From Gemmatimonadaceae bacterium (GTDB lineage Bacteria; Gemmatimonadota; Gemmatimonadetes; Gemmatimonadales; Gemmatimonadaceae), in the NCBI GenBank assembly GCA_025934075.1, contig JAICYT010000005.1, positions 1 through 40,980 on the forward strand: DNA of 40,980 nucleotides, read 5' to 3'. The number at the start of each line of letters is the position of its first letter. Position 1 is the first letter of the stretch. Under the pieces are notes generated by a model that was not told the DNA's origin, did no database searches, and saw only the letters and a list, made by a program, of their open reading frames with translations. This document shows, in pieces, positions 19,531-28,965 of this stretch. The translations under genes were made by a program, and so were the position numbers.

Positions 19531-20943
19531 ATGGGCAACACGCAGACTGCGCCCGCACCCGCACCCGCCGCTGCCGGGTCGCCGCCATCGGGCGAGCTTA
19601 AGCAAACGGGCACTTTGGAAATCAAAGACTCGCGCACCGACAAGGCGTACTCCGTTCAGATCGTGCAAGGCGGAGTCGAGGGCGACACGGCGACGCGCGC
19701 GATGGACCTTCGTCAAATCAAGACCGCGCCCGACGAATTCGGCTTGATGACTTATGATCCAGCGTTCATGAACACCGCGTCGTGCAAGAGCGCGATCACG
19801 TTCATCGATGGCGACAAAGGCATCCTTCGCTACCGCGGATATCCAATCGAGCAGCTCGCCGAGAAGGCGACATTCCTCGAGGTCGCATGGCTTCTGCGTC
19901 ACGGTGAACTGCCGGCGCAAAAGGAATACGATCAGTGGGTGCGTGACATCACGTTCCACACCTACGTCCACGAGAACATCAAGACCTTTTTGCAGGGCTT
20001 CCGCTACGACGCGCATCCGATGTCGATGCTCTGCTCGACCGTCGCCGCGCTGTCGTCGTTCTATCCCGAAGCGAAGAACATTCACGATCCCGATCAGCGG
20101 AACATCTCGATCATCCGTTTGCTCGCGAAGCTGCCGACGCTCGCCGCGTTCTGCTACCGCCACATCAAGGGTCTGCCATTCATCTATCCCGACAACGATT
20201 TGAGCTACGTCGAGAATTTCCTGTCGATGGTGGCGCGGATGTCGGAACCCAAATACGAAGCGAACCCCGTGTTTGTGAAGGCGCTGGAGATTCTCTTCAT
20301 CCTGCATGCGGATCACGAGCAGAACTGTTCGACGAACGCGGTGCGCGCCGTCGGCTCATCGCAAGTCGATCCATTCTCGGCGATCGCCGCCGGTGTGGCA
20401 GCGTTGTATGGGCCGTTGCACGGCGGTGCGAACGAGCAGGTTCTGAGAATGATCAATGAGATTGGTCATCCCAAGAACGTCCCGGCGTTCATCGATGAGG
20501 TGAAAGGCGGAAAGGGCGGGCGCTTGATGGGCTTTGGCCATCGCGTGTACAAGAGCTACGATCCGCGCGCCAAGATCGTGAAGGCGCTCGCCGACGAAGT
20601 GTTCAAGCAAGTCGGAATGGACAAGGACCTCGAGATCGCACTCAAGCTCGAGGATGCCGCGTTGCACGACGATTACTTCGTTTCGCGCAAGCTCTATCCG
20701 AACGTCGATTTCTATACGGGCCTGATCTATCGCTCGATGGCGTTCCCCACGGACTTCTTCACCGTGCTGTTCGCGGTGGCGCGAACGGCGGGTTGGCTCG
20801 CGCAGTGGGAAGAGTTGCTGAATGACAAGGAGCAGAAGATCGCGCGTCCCCGGCAGATTTACGTCGGGTACGGCGAGCGTCCTTATCAGAGTAAGCTTGC
20901 CCAGCGGTTTCCGACGCTCAAGAAGGATGCGCTCCGAAAGTAG
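19531..20943 (+). CDS. gltA: Citrate synthase
   Basis: ITFIDGDKGILRYRGYPIEQLA, PLHGGANEQVL, GFGHRVYKSYDPRA; GTG at 19525 is an alternative start. Confidence 0.95.
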   Translation: MGNTQTAPAPAPAAAGSPPSGELKQTGTLEIKDSRTDKAYSVQIVQGGVEGDTATRAMDLRQIKTAPDEFGLMTYDPAFMNTASCKSAITFIDGDKGILRYRGYPIEQLAEKATFLEVAWLLRHGELPAQKEYDQWVRDITFHTYVHENIKTFLQGFRYDAHPMSMLCSTVAALSSFYPEAKNIHDPDQRNISIIRLLAKLPTLAAFCYRHIKGLPFIYPDNDLSYVENFLSMVARMSEPKYEANPVFVKALEILFILHADHEQNCSTNAVRAVGSSQVDPFSAIAAGVAALYGPLHGGANEQVLRMINEIGHPKNVPAFIDEVKGGKGGRLMGFGHRVYKSYDPRAKIVKALADEVFKQVGMDKDLEIALKLEDAALHDDYFVSRKLYPNVDFYTGLIYRSMAFPTDFFTVLFAVARTAGWLAQWEELLNDKEQKIARPRQIYVGYGERPYQSKLAQRFPTLKKDALRK

Positions 20944-21025
20944 TGGGCGCGCACGGAATGAACGGCTGAACGGCCATTGAAATGCGGGCTCGCGCAAGAA
21001 GTCGCACTCACGCGCGACGAGACGC

Positions 21026-21503
21026 TCACGATGACTTCGACTGGGCGAGCTTGCGAACGATCTCGTATTCGCGGGGCGTCACGGGCTGAACCGACAATCG
21101 GCCGAGTCGGACGAGCGCCATCTGCTCGAGACCTTTCGTCTTCTTCACTTCGTCCAGCGTCACCGGCCGCTCCAGTGCCTCGATTGCGCGGAGGTCGACC
21201 ATGACCCACGTCGGATCGTCCGGCTTGCTCTTCGGATCGAAATGCGGATCCTTGGGATCGAGCGCGGTCGGGTCGGGGTATGCCTCACGGACGACCTCCG
21301 CGACGCCAACGATGGCGCTCGGCACGACGCTCGAATGATAGACCAGCACGAGGTCGCCTTTCTTCATCGAGCGAAGGTGATTGCGGGCCGCATAGTTGCG
21401 GACGCCATCCCAACGACTCGTCTTTTTCGGACTTGCAACTAGATCGTCGAATGAGAAGGTGCTGGGCTCGGTTTTGACGAGCCAGTATTGGTGATTGGGC
21501 ATT
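21026..21503 (-). CDS. EVE domain-containing protein
   Basis: YWLVKTEPSTFSFDDLV...WDGVRNYAARNHLRSMKKGDLVLVYHS. Confidence 0.9.
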
Positions 21504-21559
21504 TGGTAGGGACCGTTGGTGGTGTATTCAGCGAATCGGGACGATTGATTTTCCAAGCG

Positions 21560-23764
21560 ATGAACAACGCCGCCAACCTTCGACGCCGCGCGACGCACTC
21601 GAGCGTCGTCCGCTTCGCTGCGCTCACGGTGCTCACGGTGCTCGCCTCGAGCACGCTCGGCGCGCAGACCGGGCCGTCGCTGCCACTCAAATATCCTGCG
21701 ACGCCGCGCGGAGTCCAGTCGGACGACGTGGGCGGAATCCACCTGGCCGATCCATACCGCTGGCTGGAGTCGGTGACGTCGCCAGAAGTCCACAACTGGC
21801 TCGCGGCACAGGATGCGGTCACCGAAATGTATCTGTCCCAGGTGCCCCGCCGCGCCGAGCACGCGGACCGAGTGCGGCGGTTCGCGCTGTATCCCAAGCT
21901 GAGCGCACCGTTTGGCGGCGGCGAACGACTGTTCTTCTTCGAGAACAGTGGGTTGGAGAATCAACCTGCGCTGTACGTGCAGGATCGCCGCGACACGCCG
22001 GCGCGTGTGCTGATCGATCCGAATGCGTTCTCGAACGACGGTTTGATCGCGATTGTCGATCAGTCGGCATCGCCCGACGGCCGGTACCTCGCATACGCAG
22101 TGTCGACGCAAGGATCGGCGTGGCGCGAGGTACGCGTGCGCGATGTTCGTTCTGGTCAGGATTTGAGCGACGAGCTTCGCGGAATCAAGGACTCGCCGCT
22201 GTCGTGGACGAAAGACGAGCGCGGGTTCTTCTACATCCGATCGGGCGGCGGCACTGCGCCGCCGGCGAACCCACTCGCGCCAGACGGGAGGCCGCGTCTC
22301 TACTACCATCGCGTCGGCCAGAAACAGTCGGACGATCGATTGATCTATGAGGCAGCGGACCATCCCGACTGGCAATTGCATGTCGATGTCAGCGAGGATG
22401 GTGAGTATCTCGTAATCGCCGCGCGATCCGGCGCGGGAACGGAGGCTCCGAACCGACTCTACTTCATCGATCTCGACAACCCAAAGCATCCGAACCTTGG
22501 AGCGCCGCTCGTCAAGTTGTTCGACACCGCCGATGCGTTGTACGAGTTCGTTTCGAGCGACGGGCCGCTGTTTTTCATTCGAACGACGAAAGACGCTCCG
22601 CGCGCGCGCGTGGTCGCGGTCGATATCAATTCGCCCGATCCGGATCACTGGACCACGGTGGTTCGCGAGACGTACGACCCGCTGATCGGTGCACTGCGCG
22701 TCGACGACCGCATCATTGCTCATCGCTTACATGACGCGCATTCGGTCCTCGAGCTGTATTCGTTCGACGGTGGCGCCCGCGGCGTGGTTCCACTTCCTGG
22801 CCCTGGTATCGGAACCGTCGCGGAGCTTCACGGACGCAGCGAGGATCGCGAATTCTATTTCACGTACTCATCCGTGCTGCAGCCGCCGAGCGTGTATCGG
22901 TATGATTTGGACGGTAAGAGCGCGATTCCCTATCGATCGGCGCGTCCGGATACCGCTCTCAGTCAGTACGAGACGACGCAGCTCTTCTATACCGGCAAAG
23001 ACGGAACTCGCGTTCCACTATTCATCACGGCGCGGCGTGGCATCGCGCTCGACGGCACACATCCGACGCTGCTTGCCGGCGACGGTGCCTTTCAGGTGCC
23101 TAACACTCCGACGTATTCACCGCTCGTGGCGGCATGGCTCGAGACCGGCGGAGTGTACGCCGTCGCGAACGTGCGAGGTGGCGGCGAGTATGGGCGTGCC
23201 TGGCACGATGCGGGGAGCGGAGCACGCAAACAGACAAGCGTCGACGATTTCGTCGCGGCGGCGGAGTTCCTGATCGATCAGCGGTACACGCGTCGGTCGT
23301 TGCTTGCGATCAGCGGCCGTGGAAACGGCGGCCTGCTCGTTGGCGCGGCGATGACGCAACGGCCCGATCTCTTTGCGGCGACGCTGATCGACGCCGGGCT
23401 CTTGGACATGACGCGGTTCAACCGATTCGCGGGCGGCGCTGCGTGGACGCGAGAATATGGATCGCCCGACACGCCCAACGATTTGCGCACCATGCTCGCC
23501 TATTCGCCGCTGCAGCATGTCAAGGCGGGCACGGCTTACCCGGCCACACTGATCACGGTCGGCGATCACGACGAAGTCTTCACGCCGGTCTCCAGTTACA
23601 AATTCGCCGCGGCGATGCAGGCGAGTCAGGCCGCCCAAGCGCCGGTGTTGTTACGTGTGCAGCAGAATGTTGGATTCGGCCCGAGCACGCCGCTCGAGAA
23701 AGAGCTGGCGATCGCCGCCGACCGTCTCACGTTTCTTTCGAGCGTGCTGCACATGGTGCGTTGA
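21560..23764 (+). CDS. Prolyl oligopeptidase (S9A)-like protein, predicted catalytically inactive
   Basis: Signal peptide; YPATPRGVQSDDVGGIHLADPYRWLE, GGGEYGRAWHDAG conserved; nucleophile motif GGSNGG reads GRGNGG and GHG reads GFG. Confidence 0.85.
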   Translation: MNNAANLRRRATHSSVVRFAALTVLTVLASSTLGAQTGPSLPLKYPATPRGVQSDDVGGIHLADPYRWLESVTSPEVHNWLAAQDAVTEMYLSQVPRRAEHADRVRRFALYPKLSAPFGGGERLFFFENSGLENQPALYVQDRRDTPARVLIDPNAFSNDGLIAIVDQSASPDGRYLAYAVSTQGSAWREVRVRDVRSGQDLSDELRGIKDSPLSWTKDERGFFYIRSGGGTAPPANPLAPDGRPRLYYHRVGQKQSDDRLIYEAADHPDWQLHVDVSEDGEYLVIAARSGAGTEAPNRLYFIDLDNPKHPNLGAPLVKLFDTADALYEFVSSDGPLFFIRTTKDAPRARVVAVDINSPDPDHWTTVVRETYDPLIGALRVDDRIIAHRLHDAHSVLELYSFDGGARGVVPLPGPGIGTVAELHGRSEDREFYFTYSSVLQPPSVYRYDLDGKSAIPYRSARPDTALSQYETTQLFYTGKDGTRVPLFITARRGIALDGTHPTLLAGDGAFQVPNTPTYSPLVAAWLETGGVYAVANVRGGGEYGRAWHDAGSGARKQTSVDDFVAAAEFLIDQRYTRRSLLAISGRGNGGLLVGAAMTQRPDLFAATLIDAGLLDMTRFNRFAGGAAWTREYGSPDTPNDLRTMLAYSPLQHVKAGTAYPATLITVGDHDEVFTPVSSYKFAAAMQASQAAQAPVLLRVQQNVGFGPSTPLEKELAIAADRLTFLSSVLHMVR

Positions 23765-23854
23765 GGACGATACCGTCGAACACCGGGCGTTGAATACGCT
23801 AGAGCTCTGGTCGCGCGCCTTGCTGTGGTTTGCTTGTGCGGTCACCTTTCGCGC

Positions 23855-24436
23855 ATGAGCGTGCTCGCGACCTACGCCGCAGTCGTGGCGACGATCAAAG
23901 CAGGTTTGTTCTACGTTGCGGGCGCGCTCGCTGCGGTTGCCGCGGTCGACTGGGCGGTTCGCACGCGTCGCATTAGTCCATTCAGCCGGACCGCGCGCGT
24001 TTTTCGCGGGCGCGTTGATCCACTCGTCGCTCCGATCGAGCGTGTCGTCGTCAGAGCGGGCGGCGTATCGGCATCGGCACCCTGGTGGGCGCTCGTCGCC
24101 GTGGCGATTGGCGGCATCGCGCTCATCGGCGCGCTGGGTCTGATCTACAACGTCTTGTTCCAGATCGTGGCGATCAGCCAGGAGCCACGGCAGGCGCCGA
24201 TGACGTTGTTGTCATGGGCATTCTCGATCCTGAAGCTCGCGCTGTTAGTGCGTGTCTTCTCATCGTGGCTTCCGATTTCGCCGTACTCCAGGTGGATTCG
24301 TTGGTCCTACGTGCTCACGGATTGGATGATCGTGCCATTGCGCCGCGTGGTGCCCTCGATTGGAATGATCGACATCACGCCAATCGTCGCGTGGCTGGGA
24401 ATCGTCGTCATTCAATCGCTACTCGGAATTCCGTGA
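23855..24436 (+). CDS. YggT family membrane protein
   Basis: LLVRVFSSWLPISPYSRWIRWSYVLTDWMIVPLRRVVPSIGMIDITPIVAWLGI. Confidence 0.85.
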   Translation: MSVLATYAAVVATIKAGLFYVAGALAAVAAVDWAVRTRRISPFSRTARVFRGRVDPLVAPIERVVVRAGGVSASAPWWALVAVAIGGIALIGALGLIYNVLFQIVAISQEPRQAPMTLLSWAFSILKLALLVRVFSSWLPISPYSRWIRWSYVLTDWMIVPLRRVVPSIGMIDITPIVAWLGIVVIQSLLGIP

Positions 24437-24735
24437 TGCCGCTTCGCGTGACCGAAGGGGACGGCCGAGTTCGGTTTTCGGTTCGTGTTCAGCCGCGCGC
24501 TTCGCGAAGCGAGGTCGTCGGAGTGCATGGTGACGCACTGAAGGTTCGCCTCTCTGCACCGCCCGTAGACGGGGCCGCCAACGCCGCGCTCGTAGAATTT
24601 CTCGCTGAAGTCTTCGCGGTAGGGCGGCGTGATGTTAGAATACTCGCCGGCGAGGCCTCGCGATCAAAGATCGTGGAGATCGAACGAATCACCGAACGCG
24701 CAGTGCACGACGTCGCCGAACGCACGGCGCGCTGA
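24436..24735 (+). CDS. DUF167/YggU family protein
   Basis: VRVQPRASRSEVVG...LKVRLSAPPVDGAANAALVEFLAE; overlaps yggT stop. Confidence 0.9.
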   Translation: MPLRVTEGDGRVRFSVRVQPRASRSEVVGVHGDALKVRLSAPPVDGAANAALVEFLAEVFAVGRRDVRILAGEASRSKIVEIERITERAVHDVAERTAR

Positions 24736-25151
24736 TGCCGAAAGACATGACCCAGATTCTTTTGGTCGGCACAGAGCTCCCACTACTCGAAGGCTTGGCG
24801 CAATCATTCGCCGCCTTGGGGTTCGCGCCTATCGTTGCCCAGTCGGTGCATGAGGCCCGCGAGCTTGCCGTGCAGCATCCACCGCTCATCGCGGTGATCA
24901 GCCGTGGGCTAGCGGCACCGGCGACCACCGACACGCTGAGCATTCCACTCGCACCAGGTGGTGCGCTCGTGCTCTATCGCGTCGTTGGCAGTCCGCTCGT
25001 GACGTTGTCGCCGTCGGTGCAGCGCGTGGTGCTTGCCGATCTCACGCTTCCTCTGGAGCGGAATCGCCTCATGGCGCTGGTGCAGCACCTTGGCGAGCGA
25101 GCCAAGATGACGGGGCGAGGGCGAGAGCCTGAGAGCAGGGTGGAGGGTTGA
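24735..25151 (+). CDS. Degenerate response-regulator receiver-like protein
   Basis: CheY-like pattern QILLVGTELPLLEGLAQSFAALGFAPIVAQSVHEARELAVQHPPLIAVISRG without the expected acidic residues. Confidence 0.5.
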   Translation: MPKDMTQILLVGTELPLLEGLAQSFAALGFAPIVAQSVHEARELAVQHPPLIAVISRGLAAPATTDTLSIPLAPGGALVLYRVVGSPLVTLSPSVQRVVLADLTLPLERNRLMALVQHLGERAKMTGRGREPESRVEG

Positions 25152-25279
25152 AGGTGAAGGCGAGCGAGGACTGACCGACCATCGGCGAGCATCGACAGCC
25201 CCGTCGTCGCACCCCGCCGAGCCGGTTGGCCTCTGGCAACCCATTCCGCCCGTCATTACACTACATATCACATCCGATT

Positions 25280-25328
25280 CGTGGCGATTTAAGGGCAAAT
25301 TGCGGCCACGTAAAACATTCCGCTAAAA
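25280..25328 (+). promoter_or_regulatory. SAM-II (SAM_alpha)-like riboswitch candidate upstream of metH
   Basis: CGTGGC GATTTAAGGGCAAATTGCG GCCACG TAAAACATTCCGCTAAAA: perfect 6-bp P1, GATTT loop, TTGC, and 3' CGCTAAAA match remembered SAM-II conserved elements; P2 pseudoknot only weakly supported by eye. Confidence 0.68.
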
Positions 25329-25333
25329 CGCCG

Positions 25334-25370
25334 GCCCGAGCGCTTGCGTTGCGGGCATTTTTCTTTTTTT
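25334..25370 (+). terminator. Intrinsic terminator/attenuator in the metH leader
   Basis: GCCCG-AGCGCTTGCGTTG-CGGGC hairpin (inner AGCG/CGTT also pairs) followed by ATTTTTCTTTTTTT. Confidence 0.8.
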
Positions 25371-25380
25371 CCGCACCCCG

Positions 25381-28300
25381 ATGGCTCAGCTAACCGACTC
25401 AACCGCACCGACGGCATCGAAAAACGACGGATCGCCGAGCGGGTATCTCGACGCGATCGCGAAGCGTGTGATCGTGTTCGACGGCGCGATGGGGACGAAC
25501 ATTCAGCGACATCACCCGACGCCGGAAGATTTCGGCGGAAAGTCGCTCGAGGGTTGCAACGATCATCTGGTTCTGACCCGACCCGACATCATCCAGTCGA
25601 TCCACGAATCGTTCCTCGCCGTCGGTTGCGACGTCGTCGAGACGTGCACCTTCCAGTCGACGCCCCATCGTCTTCGCGAGTGGGGAATCGAGGAGAAGAC
25701 GCGCGACATCAACGTCGCCGCCGCTCGATTGGCCCGCGCCGCCTGCGACAAGTACTCGACGCCGGACAAACCGCGATTCGTCGCCGGCTCGATCGGGCCC
25801 ACAGGTCTGCTTCTCTCGAGCAACGACCCCGTCCTCTCGAACACCACCTTCGCGGAGCTCGAAGAGAATTATTACGCGCAAGCCAAGTATCTCGTCGAAG
25901 GCGGAGTGGACGTTCTGCTCATCGAGACATCGCAAGACATTCTCGAGGTGAAGGCCGCGGTCGCCGGGTTCGAGCGGCTGTTCGTCGAGATTGGCCGTCG
26001 CGTCGCGATCCAAGCGCAAGTCACACTCGACACGAGCGGACGCATGCTGCTCGGCACCGACATCGCGAGCGCGATGACGACGCTCGAGGCGTTGCGCGTC
26101 GATGTGATCGGTCTCAATTGCTCGACGGGCCCCGAGCACATGCGCGAGCCGATTCGATATCTCGCCGAGAATGCGATTCGACCTGTGTCGTGCATTCCGA
26201 ACGCGGGCTTGCCGCTCAACACCGGCACGGGCGACGCGATCTATCCACTCGAGCCCGAGCCGATGGCGCAAATGCTCGGCGAATTCGTCGAGCAGTTCGG
26301 GGTCAGAATCGTGGGTGGATGTTGCGGAACGACACCCGAGCATTTGAAAGCGATTGTGGAGAGGATAGAAGGCAGCCGCACACCTTCCCTCGGCACTCCA
26401 CGCTCCACCATCCACCCTGGCGCAATTCGCGGCTCCAAGGTCCCACGCGCCTCCTCCGCCATGCGCGCCATCGACTTCGATCAAAATCCGAAGCCGCTGC
26501 TCATCGGCGAACGCGTCAACGCGCAGGGATCACGCAAGGTCAAACGGCTCCTGCTCGGCGATGACTACGACGGAATCGCGACCGTGGCGCGTGAACAGGT
26601 GGAATCGGGCGCGCACGTCCTCGACGTGTGCGTCGCCGTCACCGAGCGCGGCGACGAAGCGGAGCAGATGGCGAAAGTCGTCAAGCTGCTGTCGATGACC
26701 GTCGAGACGCCCATCATGGTCGACTCGACGGAAGCCAGCGTCATCGCGACCGCGCTCGAGACGATTCCGGGGCGCGCCATCATCAACTCCATCAACATGG
26801 AGAATGGTCGCGAGCGCATCGACCGCGTCGTGCCGCTCGCCAAGAAACACGGCGCGGCCCTCGTCGCGCTCACCATCGACCCCGAGGGCATGGCGAAGAC
26901 GCGCCAGCGGAAGCTCGAGGTCGCGAAGAAGATCTATGACATCGTCGTCGGCGAGTACGGCCTCAAGCCGGAGGATCTCATCTATGACGATCTCACCTTC
27001 ACGCTCGCGACCGGCGACGCCGAATGGATCGACTCGGCCGTCGAGACGATCGAAGGCATCCGGCTCATCAAACGCGAACTTCCCGGCGTCTACACGAGCC
27101 TCGGCGTGTCGAACGTGAGCTTTGGTCTCGCGCCGGACGCGCGCGCCGTCTTGAATTCAGTGTTCTTGCATCACTGTGTCGAAGCGGGGCTCGACATGGC
27201 GATCGTGAACCCTGCACACGTGCAACCGTACGCGGAGATTCCGGCCGACGAGCGCGCGCTCGCCGATGATCTGGTGTTCAATCGCCGGCCCGATGCGTTG
27301 CAGCGTTTCATCGAGCACTTCGATCAAAAGGCGAATGGAGAGTCCGCCGACAGCGCCCGCGCTGGCGGCGTTCAAATAGATGCATCCAGTGAACTCGCGC
27401 CTCCGGCGCGAGTTCACTGGATGGTGGTGCACCGAAAGAAGGAGGGCATCGAAGCCGCGCTCGATGCCGCGGGCGTACGCGAGAACCCAGTGCGCGTGCT
27501 GAATGACGTGTTGTTGCCGGCCATGAAAGAAGTCGGCGACAAATTCGGTGCCGGTGAGCTCATTCTGCCGTTCGTGCTGCAGTCCGCCGAGGTGATGAAG
27601 AAGGCGGTGAAGCATCTGGAACAGTTCTTGGAGCGCGCCGAAGGATACACCAAGGGACGCGTCGTGTTGGCGACCGTGTATGGCGACGTGCACGACATCG
27701 GCAAGTCGCTGGTCAACACGATTCTCTCGAACAATGGGTATACGGTTTACGATCTGGGCAAGCAGGTTCCGGTAAACACCATCATCGAGAAGGCGCTCGA
27801 GGTGAACGCAGACGCGATCGGATTGTCGGCGCTGCTCGTGTCGACGTCGAAGCAGATGCCGTTGTGCGTGCAGGAGCTCGATCGTCGTAGCTTGGACATT
27901 CCGGTGTTGATTGGCGGCGCCGCGATCAATCGCCGCTTTGGGCGACGCGCGTTGTTCGTCGAAGGCGACCGGGCGTACGAGTCCGGCGTCTTTTATTGCA
28001 AGGATGCATTCGAGGGGCTGGAGACGATGGATCGTCTTCAGGACGACGAGACGCACGACACGTTCGTCGCGAAGCTGCTCGACGATGCGCGGACGGACAA
28101 GTTCTTGCACACGAATGTTGGAAAGGATACGTCGTCGGGCAACGCCGGCGGCGAGCGGAGCGACGTTACTGCCGACAACCCGGTGCCATCGGCGCCGTTC
28201 TTCGGCGCACGAACGCTCAACGATATCCCGCTCGACGAAGTCTTCGCGCTGCTCGATCTCGACGAACTCTATCGACTGCAGTGGGGCGCCCGTGGATCGG

Positions 28301-28965
28301 GACCGGAATACGAGGCGACTGTCCGCAAAGAATTCGAACCCACACTCGCTCGACTCAAGGAATCAGCAAAGTGTGATCGTTGGCTCCAACCGCGTGCGGT
28401 GTACGGGCTCTTCCCTGCTCAGTCACTGGCGAACGATCTGGTCGTATACGATCCCGCTGCGTATGCGGCAGACGGCACGACGCGAGAGATCGCGCGCTTC
28501 CATTTCCCGCGCCAGGAAGGGCGCGAGCGGCTCTGCATCGCTGACTATTTCCGGTCGACCGGGTCGACGGACGTCGACGTCGTCGCGTTCCAGGTCGTGA
28601 CGGTCGGTGATGCCGCAACCGAGCGATTCCAGACGTTGCAGAACTCCGGCGAGTATACCGAAGCGTTTTACGTGCATGGATTGGCAGTGGAGACCGCGGA
28701 AGCCGTCGCAGAGTGGATGCACCGAAAGATTCGTCACGATCTCGGTGTTCCAGCCGGTCAGGGTAAGCGGTATTCGTGGGGCTACGGCGCGTGTCCGGAT
28801 CTCGAGGATCACGCGCAGGTGTTCAAAATCTTGCCAGTTGAAAGCGAGCTCGGTATGCAGCTCACGAGTGCATATCAACTGATCCCCGAGCAGAGCACAG
28901 CGGCGATCATCGTGCATCACCGCCAAGCGAAGTACTACGCCGTGCGGGGCGAAGGAGCAAAATAG
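25381..28965 (+). CDS. metH: Cobalamin-dependent methionine synthase MetH
   Basis: Homocysteine methyltransferase (GGCCGTTPEH), pterin-binding (INSINMENGRERI), B12 motif DVHDIGKSLV, activation domain (GYGACPDLEDH). Confidence 0.95.
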   Translation: MAQLTDSTAPTASKNDGSPSGYLDAIAKRVIVFDGAMGTNIQRHHPTPEDFGGKSLEGCNDHLVLTRPDIIQSIHESFLAVGCDVVETCTFQSTPHRLREWGIEEKTRDINVAAARLARAACDKYSTPDKPRFVAGSIGPTGLLLSSNDPVLSNTTFAELEENYYAQAKYLVEGGVDVLLIETSQDILEVKAAVAGFERLFVEIGRRVAIQAQVTLDTSGRMLLGTDIASAMTTLEALRVDVIGLNCSTGPEHMREPIRYLAENAIRPVSCIPNAGLPLNTGTGDAIYPLEPEPMAQMLGEFVEQFGVRIVGGCCGTTPEHLKAIVERIEGSRTPSLGTPRSTIHPGAIRGSKVPRASSAMRAIDFDQNPKPLLIGERVNAQGSRKVKRLLLGDDYDGIATVAREQVESGAHVLDVCVAVTERGDEAEQMAKVVKLLSMTVETPIMVDSTEASVIATALETIPGRAIINSINMENGRERIDRVVPLAKKHGAALVALTIDPEGMAKTRQRKLEVAKKIYDIVVGEYGLKPEDLIYDDLTFTLATGDAEWIDSAVETIEGIRLIKRELPGVYTSLGVSNVSFGLAPDARAVLNSVFLHHCVEAGLDMAIVNPAHVQPYAEIPADERALADDLVFNRRPDALQRFIEHFDQKANGESADSARAGGVQIDASSELAPPARVHWMVVHRKKEGIEAALDAAGVRENPVRVLNDVLLPAMKEVGDKFGAGELILPFVLQSAEVMKKAVKHLEQFLERAEGYTKGRVVLATVYGDVHDIGKSLVNTILSNNGYTVYDLGKQVPVNTIIEKALEVNADAIGLSALLVSTSKQMPLCVQELDRRSLDIPVLIGGAAINRRFGRRALFVEGDRAYESGVFYCKDAFEGLETMDRLQDDETHDTFVAKLLDDARTDKFLHTNVGKDTSSGNAGGERSDVTADNPVPSAPFFGARTLNDIPLDEVFALLDLDELYRLQWGARGSGPEYEATVRKEFEPTLARLKESAKCDRWLQPRAVYGLFPAQSLANDLVVYDPAAYAADGTTREIARFHFPRQEGRERLCIADYFRSTGSTDVDVVAFQVVTVGDAATERFQTLQNSGEYTEAFYVHGLAVETAEAVAEWMHRKIRHDLGVPAGQGKRYSWGYGACPDLEDHAQVFKILPVESELGMQLTSAYQLIPEQSTAAIIVHHRQAKYYAVRGEGAK
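27383..27423. repeat. Perfect palindrome inside metH (19-bp arms, 3-nt loop)
   Basis: CATCCAGTGAACTCGCGCC-tcc-GGCGCGAGTTCACTGGATG, arms exact reverse complements. Confidence 0.95.

Noticed and set aside
21504-22723. Long N-terminal extension of the EVE ORF (565 aa in the ORF track)
   Set aside because: The EVE domain begins at the internal Met (21503); the extension is antisense to the S9-like gene and has shadow composition
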